DNA of 64,000 bases. Origin: REEB52 sp964626905. Lineage in GTDB: Bacteria; Chlamydiota; Chlamydiia; Chlamydiales; SM23-39. A model generated the notes under the pieces. It saw only the letters and a list, made by a program, of their open reading frames with translations, made no database searches and was not told the DNA's origin. This document shows positions 24,949-33,695 of the stretch, in pieces (the first letter of the stretch is position 1; each line of letters opens with the position of its first letter). The translations under genes and the position numbers were made by a program. The stretch is taken from positions 62,001 to 126,000 of the forward strand of contig CAZVHA010000002.1 in assembly GCA_964626905.1 (NCBI GenBank), written 5' to 3'.

Positions 24949-25890
24949 ATGAAAAATTCTGCAACCGCCCCGGTTAATAGGGTCCTATTTATCTTGCTTT
25001 TCATCTCAACCCTCTTTTGCGAAGAGAGGTGTTCCAGTTATCCCTATCTTTCGGGCGATACCTGGCGTTTTTTTTGCGATTGGGTCCTTTCTGAGGAGCG
25101 GGGGTTTGACCCCAAGGAGGTGAAAAAGGGGGATACGATTTTTGTCGAGTATGGACGGCTCAAACGCTTTACTCGGAAATATTTGCCCAAGATCAAGGCC
25201 AAATTTATCCTCATCACTCCGAATGCGGAAACCGGTTCCGACGCCCCCCTCCCCGGGCCCTTCATTCAACTTGCGAAGAGCCGCAAAGTGGCCGCTTGGT
25301 TTTTGCAAAATATTGATTGCGCCCCTTCCAAAAAACTGATCCCCCTTCCCATTGGCCTTGCCAATCAGATCTGGGATCATGGCGATATTCAGATTCTCTC
25401 AGAGGCGCTGAAGAGCCCCTCGTCCCACGATGAGATTTTCGCCTATGTCAATTTCGCCATCTGCACGAATGAAAAAAAGCGAAAACCGTGCTTTGACTAT
25501 TTTATGAAACAACCTTGGAGCACTCTTGCCCCAAATCGCACCTATGATCAGTACTTAAAGGACCTCTCCAAAAGTAGATTTGTCATTTCTCCCCCAGGAA
25601 ACGGCCTCGATTGCCACCGGACCTGGGAAGCTCTTTTGATGGGCGCTTTCCCCATTGTCCTCACCTCCACCCTCGACCCCCTGTTTGAAGGGCTCCCCGT
25701 CGTCGTGGTTCAAAGTTGGGATGAGGTAACCAAAGAATTTTTGAATGGAAAAGCCGAAGAACTAAAGGACCTAAAGTGGGAGCGAGAAAAACTCTTTGCC
25801 GACTACTGGTTTGAAAGGGTGAGACAAATTCAACACAAGGTCAAAAGCGAGTGGTTTAGTTTCTTCATTGGACCAAACAAACAAGAATAA
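24949..25890 (+). CDS. exported exostosin-like glycosyltransferase
   Basis: The 313-residue protein has a signal-like N-terminus (RVLFILLFISTLFC) and a C-terminal GT47/exostosin-type motif: SKSRFVISPPGNGLDCHRTWEALLMGAFPIVL. This module binds nucleotide sugars in glycosyltransferases. ATG 24949 is chosen; 24925 would overlap the Fic gene by 14 nt. Two relics of its 5' part lie at 16340-16376 and 23674-23740, so the gene was once directly downstream of the cdsA promoter region and has been copied. Like the two TPR glycosyltransferases, it appears exported, an odd but repeated feature of this region. Confidence 0.72.
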   Translation: MKNSATAPVNRVLFILLFISTLFCEERCSSYPYLSGDTWRFFCDWVLSEERGFDPKEVKKGDTIFVEYGRLKRFTRKYLPKIKAKFILITPNAETGSDAPLPGPFIQLAKSRKVAAWFLQNIDCAPSKKLIPLPIGLANQIWDHGDIQILSEALKSPSSHDEIFAYVNFAICTNEKKRKPCFDYFMKQPWSTLAPNRTYDQYLKDLSKSRFVISPPGNGLDCHRTWEALLMGAFPIVLTSTLDPLFEGLPVVVVQSWDEVTKEFLNGKAEELKDLKWEREKLFADYWFERVRQIQHKVKSEWFSFFIGPNKQE

Positions 25891-25948
25891 TTTTAATCCA
25901 TTAACAAAAGCCCTTTATTTGCTATTATCTTAACAAATAGAGGGGTAT

Positions 25949-26347
25949 ATGAAAATTTTTGTTGATGCGAAGCGGGAAGTGGCTCTTCATCCGATGAAGA
26001 AAAAGAAGGATGACGAGATTGTTCGAGAAGAACTGGTGCGTGTTTGGACAAAGATTTTAGAAAAATATGCCAAACCTGGGGCTGTAATCCCGTCTGTAGA
26101 AGAGATTCGCAAGGAGCTGATTCGCAAAGGGGTCGACGCTGCAGTGAGTGCATTGGAGAGCGCCCACTGGTTTGTCTTTTCCTGGATGATTCGAGAGGAA
26201 ATCCAAGCGAAAGTGGAGCGGGGATTGGACCGCTTCAGTCTCGAAGAGTTTAAGAACGACGTATATATTGCCCAACACAACCCTGAGATGCTCTCTTCTT
26301 TGCGGAAGCGAATTGAGTATTACGTTCTCCATGAAGAATTTGCCTAG
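25949..26347 (+). CDS. hypothetical protein
   Basis: A 132-residue, highly charged protein with a Lys-rich block near the N-terminus (KKKKDD) and predicted alpha-helical content throughout. There is no signal peptide or membrane segment. GAGGGG lies 5 nt upstream of the ATG. I do not recognise the family. It lies upstream of the nrdR operon on the same strand, 122 bp before it. Confidence 0.6.
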   Translation: MKIFVDAKREVALHPMKKKKDDEIVREELVRVWTKILEKYAKPGAVIPSVEEIRKELIRKGVDAAVSALESAHWFVFSWMIREEIQAKVERGLDRFSLEEFKNDVYIAQHNPEMLSSLRKRIEYYVLHEEFA

Positions 26348-26427
26348 AAAGTTTTTTCTTCGCTTTTTTTCAATTCTTCCATCTGGTACACTGCCGAGGT
26401 TTAGAAAGAGATTCACAAAAATCTTTT

Positions 26428-26448
26428 AAGCCGCCTAAATAGGCTTAT
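26428..26448 (+). promoter_or_regulatory. small hairpin upstream of nrdR
   Basis: TAAGCC (26428-26433) pairs with GGCTTA (26443-26448) around a 9-nt loop, 22 bp before the nrdR start. It is too weak to be a terminator; it may shape the leader. Confidence 0.3.
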
Positions 26449-26469
26449 GTACGTCCAGGAGTTTTTTTT

Positions 26470-26946
26470 GTGAGATGCCCTTTTTGTGCTCATGAAGAGT
26501 CAAAAGTGACCGATTCGCGCGATGCTGCGGAGATCAATGCGATCCGCAGGAGGCGGGAGTGTTGTCAGTGCATGAAAAGGTTTACGACTTTTGAGACAGT
26601 CGATTTGAGTTTGCAAGTAAAAAAACGGGATGGGACTTATGAAGATTTTCAACAGGAGAAGTTGATTCAGGGAATGGATGCTGCTTGTAGACATACGAGA
26701 GTGAGCCATGATCAGGTGAGGGCCATTGCCTACAAGATCAAATCCGATCTCGTCGCAAAAGGGGTGAGAGAAATCTCCAGTCAAGAACTGGGGGATATTG
26801 TGATTTCTCAACTTAAAAATACCGATGTGGTCGCCTATATCCGCTTTGCCTGCGTATATAAACGGTTTAAAGATATTCGAGAATTGCTCGAGGCAATTCG
26901 AGAGTTGGAAAACGAGGAAACGAATTATGCCGCTGAAGAAAACTGA
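26470..26946 (+). CDS. nrdR: transcriptional repressor NrdR
   Basis: A 158-residue regulator with an N-terminal zinc ribbon (CPFC and CCQC) and an ATP-cone (about 47-137, VKKRDGTYEDFQQEKL). NrdR senses ATP/dATP and represses ribonucleotide reductase genes. The start is GTG 26470, with AGGAG 8 nt upstream. It begins a packed run nrdR-dksA-lspA that matches CT406-408 of C. trachomatis as I recall it. Confidence 0.95.
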   Translation: MRCPFCAHEESKVTDSRDAAEINAIRRRRECCQCMKRFTTFETVDLSLQVKKRDGTYEDFQQEKLIQGMDAACRHTRVSHDQVRAIAYKIKSDLVAKGVREISSQELGDIVISQLKNTDVVAYIRFACVYKRFKDIRELLEAIRELENEETNYAAEEN

Positions 26947-27292
26947 AATAGCACAATTTAAACAAAGACTTCAAGAAATGCGCTCGCAAATCATGAGGTC
27001 GGTCCGAGGGACAAAAGAGGCTGTCACCCAACCTGACGATGCCAAAGGATATTCGCAGCATTCTGCTGACGAGGGGACGGATGATTTTGTCAAAAACATC
27101 AATCTCGAAGTGACGAATAAAGAGTTTGGGCTGCTTCGACAAATCGATCGGGCTCTTGAGAAAATTGAGGAGGGGACCTATGGTATTTGCGACATTTCTG
27201 GGGAAGAGATCCCGGCAAAACGCCTTGAGGCGGTTCCTTACGCGACGATGACGGTGAAGGCGCAAGACAAATTTGAGAAGGGACTGATTTGA
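26927..27292 (+). CDS. DksA/TraR-family protein
   Basis: A 121-residue coiled-coil plus zinc-finger-fold protein, recognised by the DksA end motif EEGTYGICDISGEEIPAKRLEA in two parts. Family members bind the RNA polymerase secondary channel. Only one Cys of the four zinc ligands remains (in GICD), as in cysteine-poor DksA variants, so zinc is probably not bound. ATG 26927 lies inside nrdR (20-nt overlap); the open frame from 26825 is nrdR shadow. Its stop overlaps the lspA start. Confidence 0.85.
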   Translation: MPLKKTEIAQFKQRLQEMRSQIMRSVRGTKEAVTQPDDAKGYSQHSADEGTDDFVKNINLEVTNKEFGLLRQIDRALEKIEEGTYGICDISGEEIPAKRLEAVPYATMTVKAQDKFEKGLI

Positions 27293-27756
27293 TGCGCAAA
27301 TGGATCGTTTTTTTTGCCCTTATTTTGGGGCTCGACGTATGGACTAAGAGCCTCGCAATCCAATGGATCCCCCCCTTGAGCTATGCCCCTTATCCCTTTG
27401 GCGGCATCCCTATTTTTTCATTAGGAGAGATCACCTGCTCTTTGAACTGCGCCGTCAATAGTGGGGCGGCGTGGGGATTTTTCAAAGGCCATGCGGGACT
27501 TCTTTTTGCGTTGCGCATTGCGATCATTGGAGGGCTTTTGATTTTCATGCAAAAGCGGTTTTTCCTCTGGCTCATTTTGACAGGGGCGATCGGAAATGCG
27601 ATCGATTATTGCCTTTACGGTCATGTGATCGATTTTATCCACTGCACTTTTTGGGGCTACTCGTTCCCGATTTTCAATGTGGCCGATGCGTGCATTAGCG
27701 TGGGCGTTTTTCTTCTCCTTCTTCTCCCGAAACGCCCGGCTGTGCAACCTCTATGA
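27292..27756 (+). CDS. lspA: lipoprotein signal peptidase
   Basis: A 154-residue protein with four membrane segments. The catalytic Asp pair is in GNAIDYCLYGHVIDFI and FNVADACIS, and the conserved NCAVNSGAAWGF precedes them. LspA cleaves prolipoproteins such as the metal-binding lipoprotein at 5003-5872. The ATG at 27292 overlaps the dksA stop (TGATG). Confidence 0.95.
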   Translation: MRKWIVFFALILGLDVWTKSLAIQWIPPLSYAPYPFGGIPIFSLGEITCSLNCAVNSGAAWGFFKGHAGLLFALRIAIIGGLLIFMQKRFFLWLILTGAIGNAIDYCLYGHVIDFIHCTFWGYSFPIFNVADACISVGVFLLLLLPKRPAVQPL

Positions 27757-28430
27757 CACTGCGCACCTCAACTCCAGAGCAAGAAGGGATTTATCAAGGC
27801 TCAAAATACCTCAAATACCCGCTCCTTTGCGATGCCGATGAGCTCCGCAATTTGTTTGAGCAAATTTCCCCCTTTTACATCTATCGATTGACCGGCCTAA
27901 GCGATGGCAATCCCATTTCACAAGGACAATTCATCGATGAATACGGCTCTTGGATTGCAAAGCTCAAAGCGGGGAGTGTTCCGGAAGACGGAGAATTAAA
28001 AAGGCTGCTCGCTTGCGCTTTTGTAACCGACCCAGAGGCTCTTTGGAAGCAGGCTGTCCCCCAGAGTCGCTACATCGTCAAAGTGTCGCGGCCCCTCGTG
28101 CAAGTTCAGGCCCACTTTTTCACCTATTCGCCGCTCGATGGCGTTTTTCGCTCAATGACCATGGGACCAAACAGCATTTTTTGGGGGCTTCTTTTCTCTT
28201 TTCCCCAAGTCTACCAAGATCCGAAAACCCAAGAGCTGATGGAAGTGGAAGAGTCAGAAGAGTTCACTCTTTTTCAAAAGATTAAACTGTGGGTCCGCAA
28301 TGAGACGAGAGCAACGCCCTTTATCGCAGATGGGAAAAGGACAAATGTCCCCATTCGCCTGGGGAAACAGTGCTTTTCTTGGATTCATCATCACCCGCAA
28401 TTGAAGATGGTGAGCGTATATGCAGGCTGA
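27753..28430 (+). CDS. hypothetical protein, cotranscribed with lspA
   Basis: A 225-residue soluble protein without signal peptide or membrane segment. Landmarks are GPNSIFWGLLFSFPQVYQ and KQCFSWIHHHPQLK. It is translationally coupled on both sides (ATGA with lspA; its stop lies inside cinA). I do not recognise the family; it may be a chlamydia-restricted conserved protein given its place in a conserved operon. Confidence 0.7.
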   Translation: MTLRTSTPEQEGIYQGSKYLKYPLLCDADELRNLFEQISPFYIYRLTGLSDGNPISQGQFIDEYGSWIAKLKAGSVPEDGELKRLLACAFVTDPEALWKQAVPQSRYIVKVSRPLVQVQAHFFTYSPLDGVFRSMTMGPNSIFWGLLFSFPQVYQDPKTQELMEVEESEEFTLFQKIKLWVRNETRATPFIADGKRTNVPIRLGKQCFSWIHHHPQLKMVSVYAG

Positions 28431-29127
28431 ATATGTGCAAAAATGTTCCCTTTGTCTTGTGAATGAATCGGAAGTGGCCCCCTTTTTGCAAGAGCTCAAA
28501 AAAAAATATCCGCAAGTGGAGATGGCGCTGTTTTCTAAAGTGGGGATTTTAGAGCTCATGTTTCAAAGCGACTTTCCGATCCAAGGGCCTCTCGATGCAG
28601 TAGAGAAGCGCTTTTCAACCTTTTTCTTAAGGGAGGGGAGTGTTGAGGAGAGCTTGCACAAAGAGTTTATCGCGAGGAAAAAAACTCTTGTGCTTGCGGA
28701 GAGCTGCACCGGGGGCTCTATCGCAGCCAAATTGACCTCTACACCGGGGACTTCGAACTATTTTCTCGGATCGATTGTCGCCTATTCGAACCAATGGAAA
28801 GAGCGGTTTTTACAAGTTTCGAGAAGCACCTTGAAAGAAAAGGGGGCCGTGAGTAGAGAAGTTGTGATTGAAATGGTCGAAGGGCTTTTTAAGGAAACGG
28901 ATGCCGATTTTGCTGCGGCTGTCTCCGGTATTGCGGGCCCAAGTGGCGGGAGCAAAGAAAAGCCGCTCGGGACGATCTACATCGGAATTGGCGAAAGAGG
29001 GAAAAAGATCGATGCAGGCGTTGTCTTTGCGAAAGGGGATCGGCAATCGGCGATCGATCTCGCAGTGCATCTCACATTGGGAGCCCTTTGGAGGCGCCTC
29101 GTCCACAACACGGCGACATTTTCATGA
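28420..29127 (+). CDS. CinA C-terminal domain amidohydrolase
   Basis: The 235-residue protein has a clear CinA C-terminal domain from about residue 85: LVLAESCTGGSIAAKL, YFLGSIVAYSNQWK and VSGIAGPSGGS. These enzymes (PncC) deamidate nicotinamide mononucleotide in NAD recycling. The N-terminal ~80 residues are a partial, unassigned domain, shorter than the molybdopterin-binding domain of full CinA. It shares the window with nadE at 58141, which completes NAD synthesis. Confidence 0.85.
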   Translation: MQAEYVQKCSLCLVNESEVAPFLQELKKKYPQVEMALFSKVGILELMFQSDFPIQGPLDAVEKRFSTFFLREGSVEESLHKEFIARKKTLVLAESCTGGSIAAKLTSTPGTSNYFLGSIVAYSNQWKERFLQVSRSTLKEKGAVSREVVIEMVEGLFKETDADFAAAVSGIAGPSGGSKEKPLGTIYIGIGERGKKIDAGVVFAKGDRQSAIDLAVHLTLGALWRRLVHNTATFS

Positions 29128-29924
29128 ACGACTATCAACTTCTCGACAGCGGAGATGGGCAAAAATGGGAAAGGGTTGGCCCTTACACCCTTTGTCGCCC
29201 CTGTCCGGCAGCTGTTTGGCGCCCCCTTTTAAGCGTGAAGCCCGACGCCACTTTCACCCGTGAAGAGCGGTGGGTCTATGCGAAAAAAATCCCCAAAACT
29301 TGGAATGTTCTCCATCAAGGAGTGTTATTTGAAGTGACGCCGACAGAATTTGGCCACCTGGGACTTTTCCCAGAACATGGCGATCTTTGGGAAGGGGTGC
29401 GCCCCCTCATAAAGCAGAAGAGCCGGATCCTCAATCTTTTTGCCTACTCTGGCGGGATGACTTTGGCAGCCGCCCAAGAGGGGGCTGAAGTGTGCCACTT
29501 AGATGCGGCGAAGGGGATGATCGATTGGGCAAGGCAAAATGCGAAAATCAACCGGCTAGAAACAGCGCCCATCCGCTGGATCATCGACGATGCGGTGAAA
29601 TTCTTAAAACGGGAAAAAAAGAGAAATTCTCTCTATGATGGGATTGTTTTAGATCCCCCCACTTTTGGGAGGGGGAGCAAGGGAGAAGTTTTTAAAATAG
29701 AACGGGATATTGGTGCGCTCCTCGAACTTGTAGGAGAGCTTTTGAGCCAAAAGCCGCTCTTTGTCCTCTTCTCCTGCCATACTCCTGGATTTACCCCCCT
29801 CACATTGCACCATTTGCTCGGGCAAACCATGCCCAAAGGACACATCGAAACCGGCGAAATGGCGCTCCATTCTGCGGGCGCCATCTCCATTCCATCGGGA
29901 AGTTTTGCAAAATGGACACCCTGA
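29124..29924 (+). CDS. RlmI-like SAM-dependent RNA methyltransferase
   Basis: A 266-residue methyltransferase with SAM motif ILNLFAYSGGMTLAAA, acidic CHLDAAKGMIDWARQN, and DPPTFGRG. This set matches the YccW/RlmI group, which forms 5-methylcytosine in 23S rRNA, but the PUA domain of RlmI is missing and the N-terminus is short. ATG 29124 overlaps the cinA stop. Confidence 0.82.
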   Translation: MNDYQLLDSGDGQKWERVGPYTLCRPCPAAVWRPLLSVKPDATFTREERWVYAKKIPKTWNVLHQGVLFEVTPTEFGHLGLFPEHGDLWEGVRPLIKQKSRILNLFAYSGGMTLAAAQEGAEVCHLDAAKGMIDWARQNAKINRLETAPIRWIIDDAVKFLKREKKRNSLYDGIVLDPPTFGRGSKGEVFKIERDIGALLELVGELLSQKPLFVLFSCHTPGFTPLTLHHLLGQTMPKGHIETGEMALHSAGAISIPSGSFAKWTP

Positions 29925-30712
29925 TCACAAGTCTTCAAAATCCGAAAATCAAAGAGGCGGTGAAACTGAAAAACCGCCGGGAGCGCGACGCGAGTGGGCT
30001 CTTTCTCATTGAGGGATTCCGCGAGTTGAAACGGGCCATCGATGCGCAGCGCGAGATCAAGACTCTTTTCTACTGCCCCGAGTTTTTTTTAGGAAAGAAT
30101 GAAGAGAGTTTAAAGAATCAATGTAAAGCCGCTTTACATTTGGCTTGCACACCGGAAGTTTTCCAAAAACTCTCCTACCGGGACCGGCCCGATGGGCTGG
30201 TCGCAGTGGCGCCGCAAGTCCATTTAACACTCTCTTGTCTAAAACTGAAAAAAAATCCCTTTTTGCTCATCGCCGAAAGCATCGAAAAACCGGGGAATTT
30301 GGGAACAATTTTGCGCTCTTGCGATGCGGCTGGTGTCGATGCGGTCATCGTCTCAGATCAGACGACCGATATTCACAACCCGAACGTGGTCCGCTCGAGT
30401 GTCGGGACGCTATTTACTGTGCCGGTGATTGAGGCGAGCTCTCTCGAGACGCTCCAGTTTTTAAAAAAGCACAAAATCGCTGTTGTTGCGGCGACGCCTC
30501 ACGCAAAAGAGCTGTTTACGGAAGTGAATTTCAAACTCCCCCTTGCGATTGTTGTCGGAACAGAGCAATATGGACTGAGTGATCTTTGGATGAACCAAAA
30601 AGACATTGCTGTGCGCATTCCAATGGTTGGAGTTGCCGACTCGCTCAATGTCGCAACAGCAACGACCCTACTGCTTTATGAAGTTGTCAGACAGCGAAGT
30701 GCTCTTTTGTGA
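29912..30712 (+). CDS. SpoU/TrmH-family RNA 2'-O-methyltransferase
   Basis: A 266-residue SPOUT enzyme. The three family motifs are present: ESIEKPGNLGTILRSCDAAG (motif 1), VVGTEQYGLSD (motif 2) and IPMVGVADSLNVATATTLL (motif 3), forming the knotted SAM site. An N-terminal RNA-binding domain (about 1-105) is like that of RlmB/TsnR. Target nucleotide is unknown. It overlaps its neighbours by 13 and 35 nt. Confidence 0.9.
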   Translation: MDTLITSLQNPKIKEAVKLKNRRERDASGLFLIEGFRELKRAIDAQREIKTLFYCPEFFLGKNEESLKNQCKAALHLACTPEVFQKLSYRDRPDGLVAVAPQVHLTLSCLKLKKNPFLLIAESIEKPGNLGTILRSCDAAGVDAVIVSDQTTDIHNPNVVRSSVGTLFTVPVIEASSLETLQFLKKHKIAVVAATPHAKELFTEVNFKLPLAIVVGTEQYGLSDLWMNQKDIAVRIPMVGVADSLNVATATTLLLYEVVRQRSALL

Positions 30713-31328
30713 TAATCATCTCCTCGTGGCGATCAAGCCCTGCGCTCTTCCGACGCAACCCGCTCCTGAAGGGGGTGAGTCGCTCGAAGAATTTGCCAAG
30801 GAGTGGGTGAAGGAAAAGTATCATAAGCCCAAAAATGTGTTTTTGCATGCGGTTCATAGACTTGACAAACCGGTGAGCGGTCTCGTCCTTTTTGCCCGCA
30901 CGAGTAAGGCGTTGAGTCGACTCAATGAGCAGCAGCGAAATAGAGAAATCCAACGGATTTACGTCGCTGAAGTGGAGGGGATTTTGCCATCGAAAGAGGG
31001 GAGACTTGATCACTATTTGATTCACGGAAATCACAGGGCTATGATCACAAAGTCGCAAAAAGGGGAGGCGAAACACGCAAGATTGACCTATCGCGTTCTC
31101 AATTTCAAGGAGCACACGACGATGGTTGCGATCGAGCTGGAGACGGGGCGCTATCACCAAATCCGGGCGCAGTTTGGCGCGATCGCCCATCCCGTAGTAG
31201 GGGATTCACTCTATGGGGCCGCCGAAAAAGAGAGGGAGGGGATTCATCTCCACTCAAAGACGCTTGCTTTCATCCATCCGGTGACGAAAGAGGAGCTCCA
31301 ATTCGATTCGCCAGCTCCATTTGAATAG
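30678..31328 (+). CDS. RluA-family pseudouridine synthase
   Basis: A 216-residue enzyme with the catalytic Asp in VHRLDKPVSGLVLFAR and the RluA motif ETGRYHQIRAQFGAIAHPV. It converts uridine to pseudouridine in rRNA or tRNA. No S4 domain is present. ATG 30678 lies inside the preceding methyltransferase gene. It is the last gene of the nrdR run. Confidence 0.9.
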   Translation: MKLSDSEVLFCDNHLLVAIKPCALPTQPAPEGGESLEEFAKEWVKEKYHKPKNVFLHAVHRLDKPVSGLVLFARTSKALSRLNEQQRNREIQRIYVAEVEGILPSKEGRLDHYLIHGNHRAMITKSQKGEAKHARLTYRVLNFKEHTTMVAIELETGRYHQIRAQFGAIAHPVVGDSLYGAAEKEREGIHLHSKTLAFIHPVTKEELQFDSPAPFE

Positions 31329-31356
31329 CCTAAAATTCGGCAAAAGAGTAGACTCC

Positions 31357-31380
31357 TCCCTCTTTATCAAACAAGAGGGA
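31357..31380 (+). promoter_or_regulatory. hairpin sequestering the SD of the 31386 gene
   Basis: An 8-bp perfect stem (31357-31364 with 31373-31380) has an 8-nt loop. The right arm contains GAGGG, the Shine-Dalgarno 6 nt upstream of the ATG at 31386, so folding would hide it. It has no T tract. Confidence 0.4.
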
Positions 31381-31385
31381 AAAGT

Positions 31386-32714
31386 ATGGCTAATCTAGAC
31401 GGTATTTCAGACAGCGATCTTTATTTTGAGACATATCCTCCTGAGATTGCCCCGCGGGGCGAAGGCTACTTGCCCGATGTGAGGTTCATTGATGAATCAG
31501 TGAATAGCGAGCCGCTCAAAGAGCGGATCACTCTCATTTCTGAAAATCAGAAACAGGCGGTTTATGAAATCGATCGCTGTATTCGAGCGCGGGTCCCCTC
31601 TTTAGCCTTTCGCCAAGGAGCTGTTGAATTATGGAATGGGCGGAGTTCTTCACATAGGACTTGGGCCTGGAGCTCAGTGGCTCTCACTGGGATTGGCGTT
31701 GGAATGGCGATCGCCTACTCTCCTTACTTTGCGGTAGCCGCTTTGGCTAGCGCGATTTATGCGGGAGTGCAATTCAAACGATATGGAAAAGCTGCGGATC
31801 AGATGAGGAAGTGGGAAATGGATCCTGCTGAGCTCCTCGCCTCCACACGGAAAGAGGCTTATGCGAAGGGGTTCGCGTATGCGTATCAAAACGATTTGAA
31901 GTTAAATGAAAAATCGCAACACGCGGTCCTTCTCCCCTTTGAGATAGAGTATTTGTTCAATCGCTACTTAGAGCGAACATGCCAAAATCTGTCTCATCAA
32001 ACCTGTGTGAGCAATAGCCAAAAAAAAGTGTGGCTCGATCAATTTAGAAACTTAAATCCGGTTTCTAGAGATCTCCTCAAGTACGTCTATCAAAATGTTC
32101 CAGAGCGCTACGCCAGCATCACTCACAATTTTGAGGGGCTTGCGATCTCTTTAAAAAATATTGAAAGTGAGTTTCGCTCTTCGCGGAAAGAACAACAGAG
32201 AGAATCCAAAGAGCTGATCGAGCAGATCAACTCTCAAAGAAAGCTCGCTGTCGCTGTACCAAGTCTTGCATTGAGCTACAAACTGAATGAGGCTTCATCT
32301 ATACGCGAAGAGAAATTGCGAGCGGGGGGAAATCGAAGGGAAATTGAAGCGGAATACGATGCGTCGGTGCGTCGGTATCAGGTGATCTATGCGGCTGCCA
32401 TTTTGCCGATTACGCTCTACTTTTCTTCAAAAGTGAAAGAGGCGCAAGAGTCTTTGAAAAAGGTCCTCAAGGAAATCGATCGGCAAGAGGAGAGCGCCTT
32501 TAGCCCTTACTACGATTATGCACAAGAGATCGTGAGTGCGACTCAGGCTGCTCAAAATGAGAATATCTCCTACAACCAACCCCCCTTCAATCCGAGCAAG
32601 TATTTCAGGGCGCCCTCATTTCCGAAGATTGAGATCAATTTTATTTACCAGCCGCCGGATCAGGTCCCAGATGATTTTCGGGAGGCGATGGAAAGGGCGA
32701 GAGTCTCACGTTAG
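31386..32714 (+). CDS. hypothetical Inc-like membrane protein
   Basis: The 442-residue protein has a bilobed hydrophobic block near residues 94-132 (WSSVALTGIGVGMAIAYS, then AVAALASAIYAGV), a second hydrophobic stretch near 335 (IYAAAILPITLYFS), and charged helical segments between. There is no signal peptide. This topology is typical of chlamydial inclusion-membrane or type III secreted proteins, but I recognise no family. The 3' end overlaps asd by 74 nt on the opposite strand. The Shine-Dalgarno is inside a hairpin (31357-31380). Confidence 0.65.
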   Translation: MANLDGISDSDLYFETYPPEIAPRGEGYLPDVRFIDESVNSEPLKERITLISENQKQAVYEIDRCIRARVPSLAFRQGAVELWNGRSSSHRTWAWSSVALTGIGVGMAIAYSPYFAVAALASAIYAGVQFKRYGKAADQMRKWEMDPAELLASTRKEAYAKGFAYAYQNDLKLNEKSQHAVLLPFEIEYLFNRYLERTCQNLSHQTCVSNSQKKVWLDQFRNLNPVSRDLLKYVYQNVPERYASITHNFEGLAISLKNIESEFRSSRKEQQRESKELIEQINSQRKLAVAVPSLALSYKLNEASSIREEKLRAGGNRREIEAEYDASVRRYQVIYAAAILPITLYFSSKVKEAQESLKKVLKEIDRQEESAFSPYYDYAQEIVSATQAAQNENISYNQPPFNPSKYFRAPSFPKIEINFIYQPPDQVPDDFREAMERARVSR

Positions 32715-33678
32715 TGCCTGCCACTTCTGCTATTTGAACTGCATTGAGCGCGGCCCCTTTTAAGAGCTGGTCTCCGACGGCCCAAAATTCAAGGGTGTTG
32801 GGTTGGCTTGGATCGATCCGCACTCGCCCGCAAAAGACTTCCTCTTTCCCCGTTGCATCGAAGGGAGTTGCAAAGCGGTTATGGGCTCGATCTTCGAAAA
32901 TTTTCAATCCTGGAACGCTTTGGAGCGCTTCGTAGATTTTTTCGAGCGAAAAAGGGCGGTGGAATTCGACGTTGGCAGCGATACTATGGGCTCTTAAAAT
33001 GGGGACCCGCACACAGGTTGCACTTAAGTGGATCGAATCATCTTCGAGGATTTTGCGTGTCTCAAAGGCGATTTTGAGCTCCTCTTCGACATAGCCGCTC
33101 GCATCTAGGGGAGTGTTGTGGGGAAAAAGGTTAAAGGCGTAGGGAAACGGCAAAATGTGCGGATAGGAACGCCCTTCTAAATAGGAATGGGTTTCTTGTT
33201 TCAGCTCGCTCACTAGTCGAGCGCCACCGCCACTTGCCGCCTGATAAGTCGACATCACGACCCGTTTGACCCGAAACAATCGGTGCAGCGAAAAAAGGGG
33301 CATCAAGAGCACTGTCGCTGCGCAATTAGGGGATGTGAGGATATTTCCCTCAATTGCATGCGGATTGATTTCGGGGATGATGAGCGGGTGGGTTTTGCGA
33401 AAAGCGGAACTGGAATCGATACAGAGGCATCCTGCTTTTGGAATCCACTCTTTGGACACTTTGGATCCTGCAGCAAAAAAAGCGAGATCCACCCCTTCTA
33501 AATTGTCAAACTTTTCTACCGGAAGCGAATGGATTTTTTTCCCTCCCGAAGAGGCGAAAAGGCGTAAATTTTCCATCGGGAATTTGCGCTCGATGAGGAG
33601 GCGGACAATCTCGCTCCCCACAGCGCCCGTTGCGCCGATCACGGCAACTGTCTCAACTGTTTTCTTTTTTTCACCCAT
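32641..33678 (-). CDS. asd: aspartate-semialdehyde dehydrogenase
   Basis: The 345-residue protein has VIGATGAVGSEIVRLL for NADP binding, the active-site Cys in SPNCAATVLLMPL, and the substrate region ending KGAALNAVQIAEV. It makes aspartate semialdehyde for diaminopimelate, needed for peptidoglycan. About 25 residues after the usual family end are encoded within the convergent 31386-32714 gene and look like a read-on extension. The start codon is 17 bp from gmhA, which is divergent. Confidence 0.93.
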   Translation of the reverse strand: MGEKKKTVETVAVIGATGAVGSEIVRLLIERKFPMENLRLFASSGGKKIHSLPVEKFDNLEGVDLAFFAAGSKVSKEWIPKAGCLCIDSSSAFRKTHPLIIPEINPHAIEGNILTSPNCAATVLLMPLFSLHRLFRVKRVVMSTYQAASGGGARLVSELKQETHSYLEGRSYPHILPFPYAFNLFPHNTPLDASGYVEEELKIAFETRKILEDDSIHLSATCVRVPILRAHSIAANVEFHRPFSLEKIYEALQSVPGLKIFEDRAHNRFATPFDATGKEEVFCGRVRIDPSQPNTLEFWAVGDQLLKGAALNAVQIAEVAGTNVRLSPFPSPPENHLGPDPAAGK

Positions 33679-33695
33679 TGGGCTAAGATAGTAGC

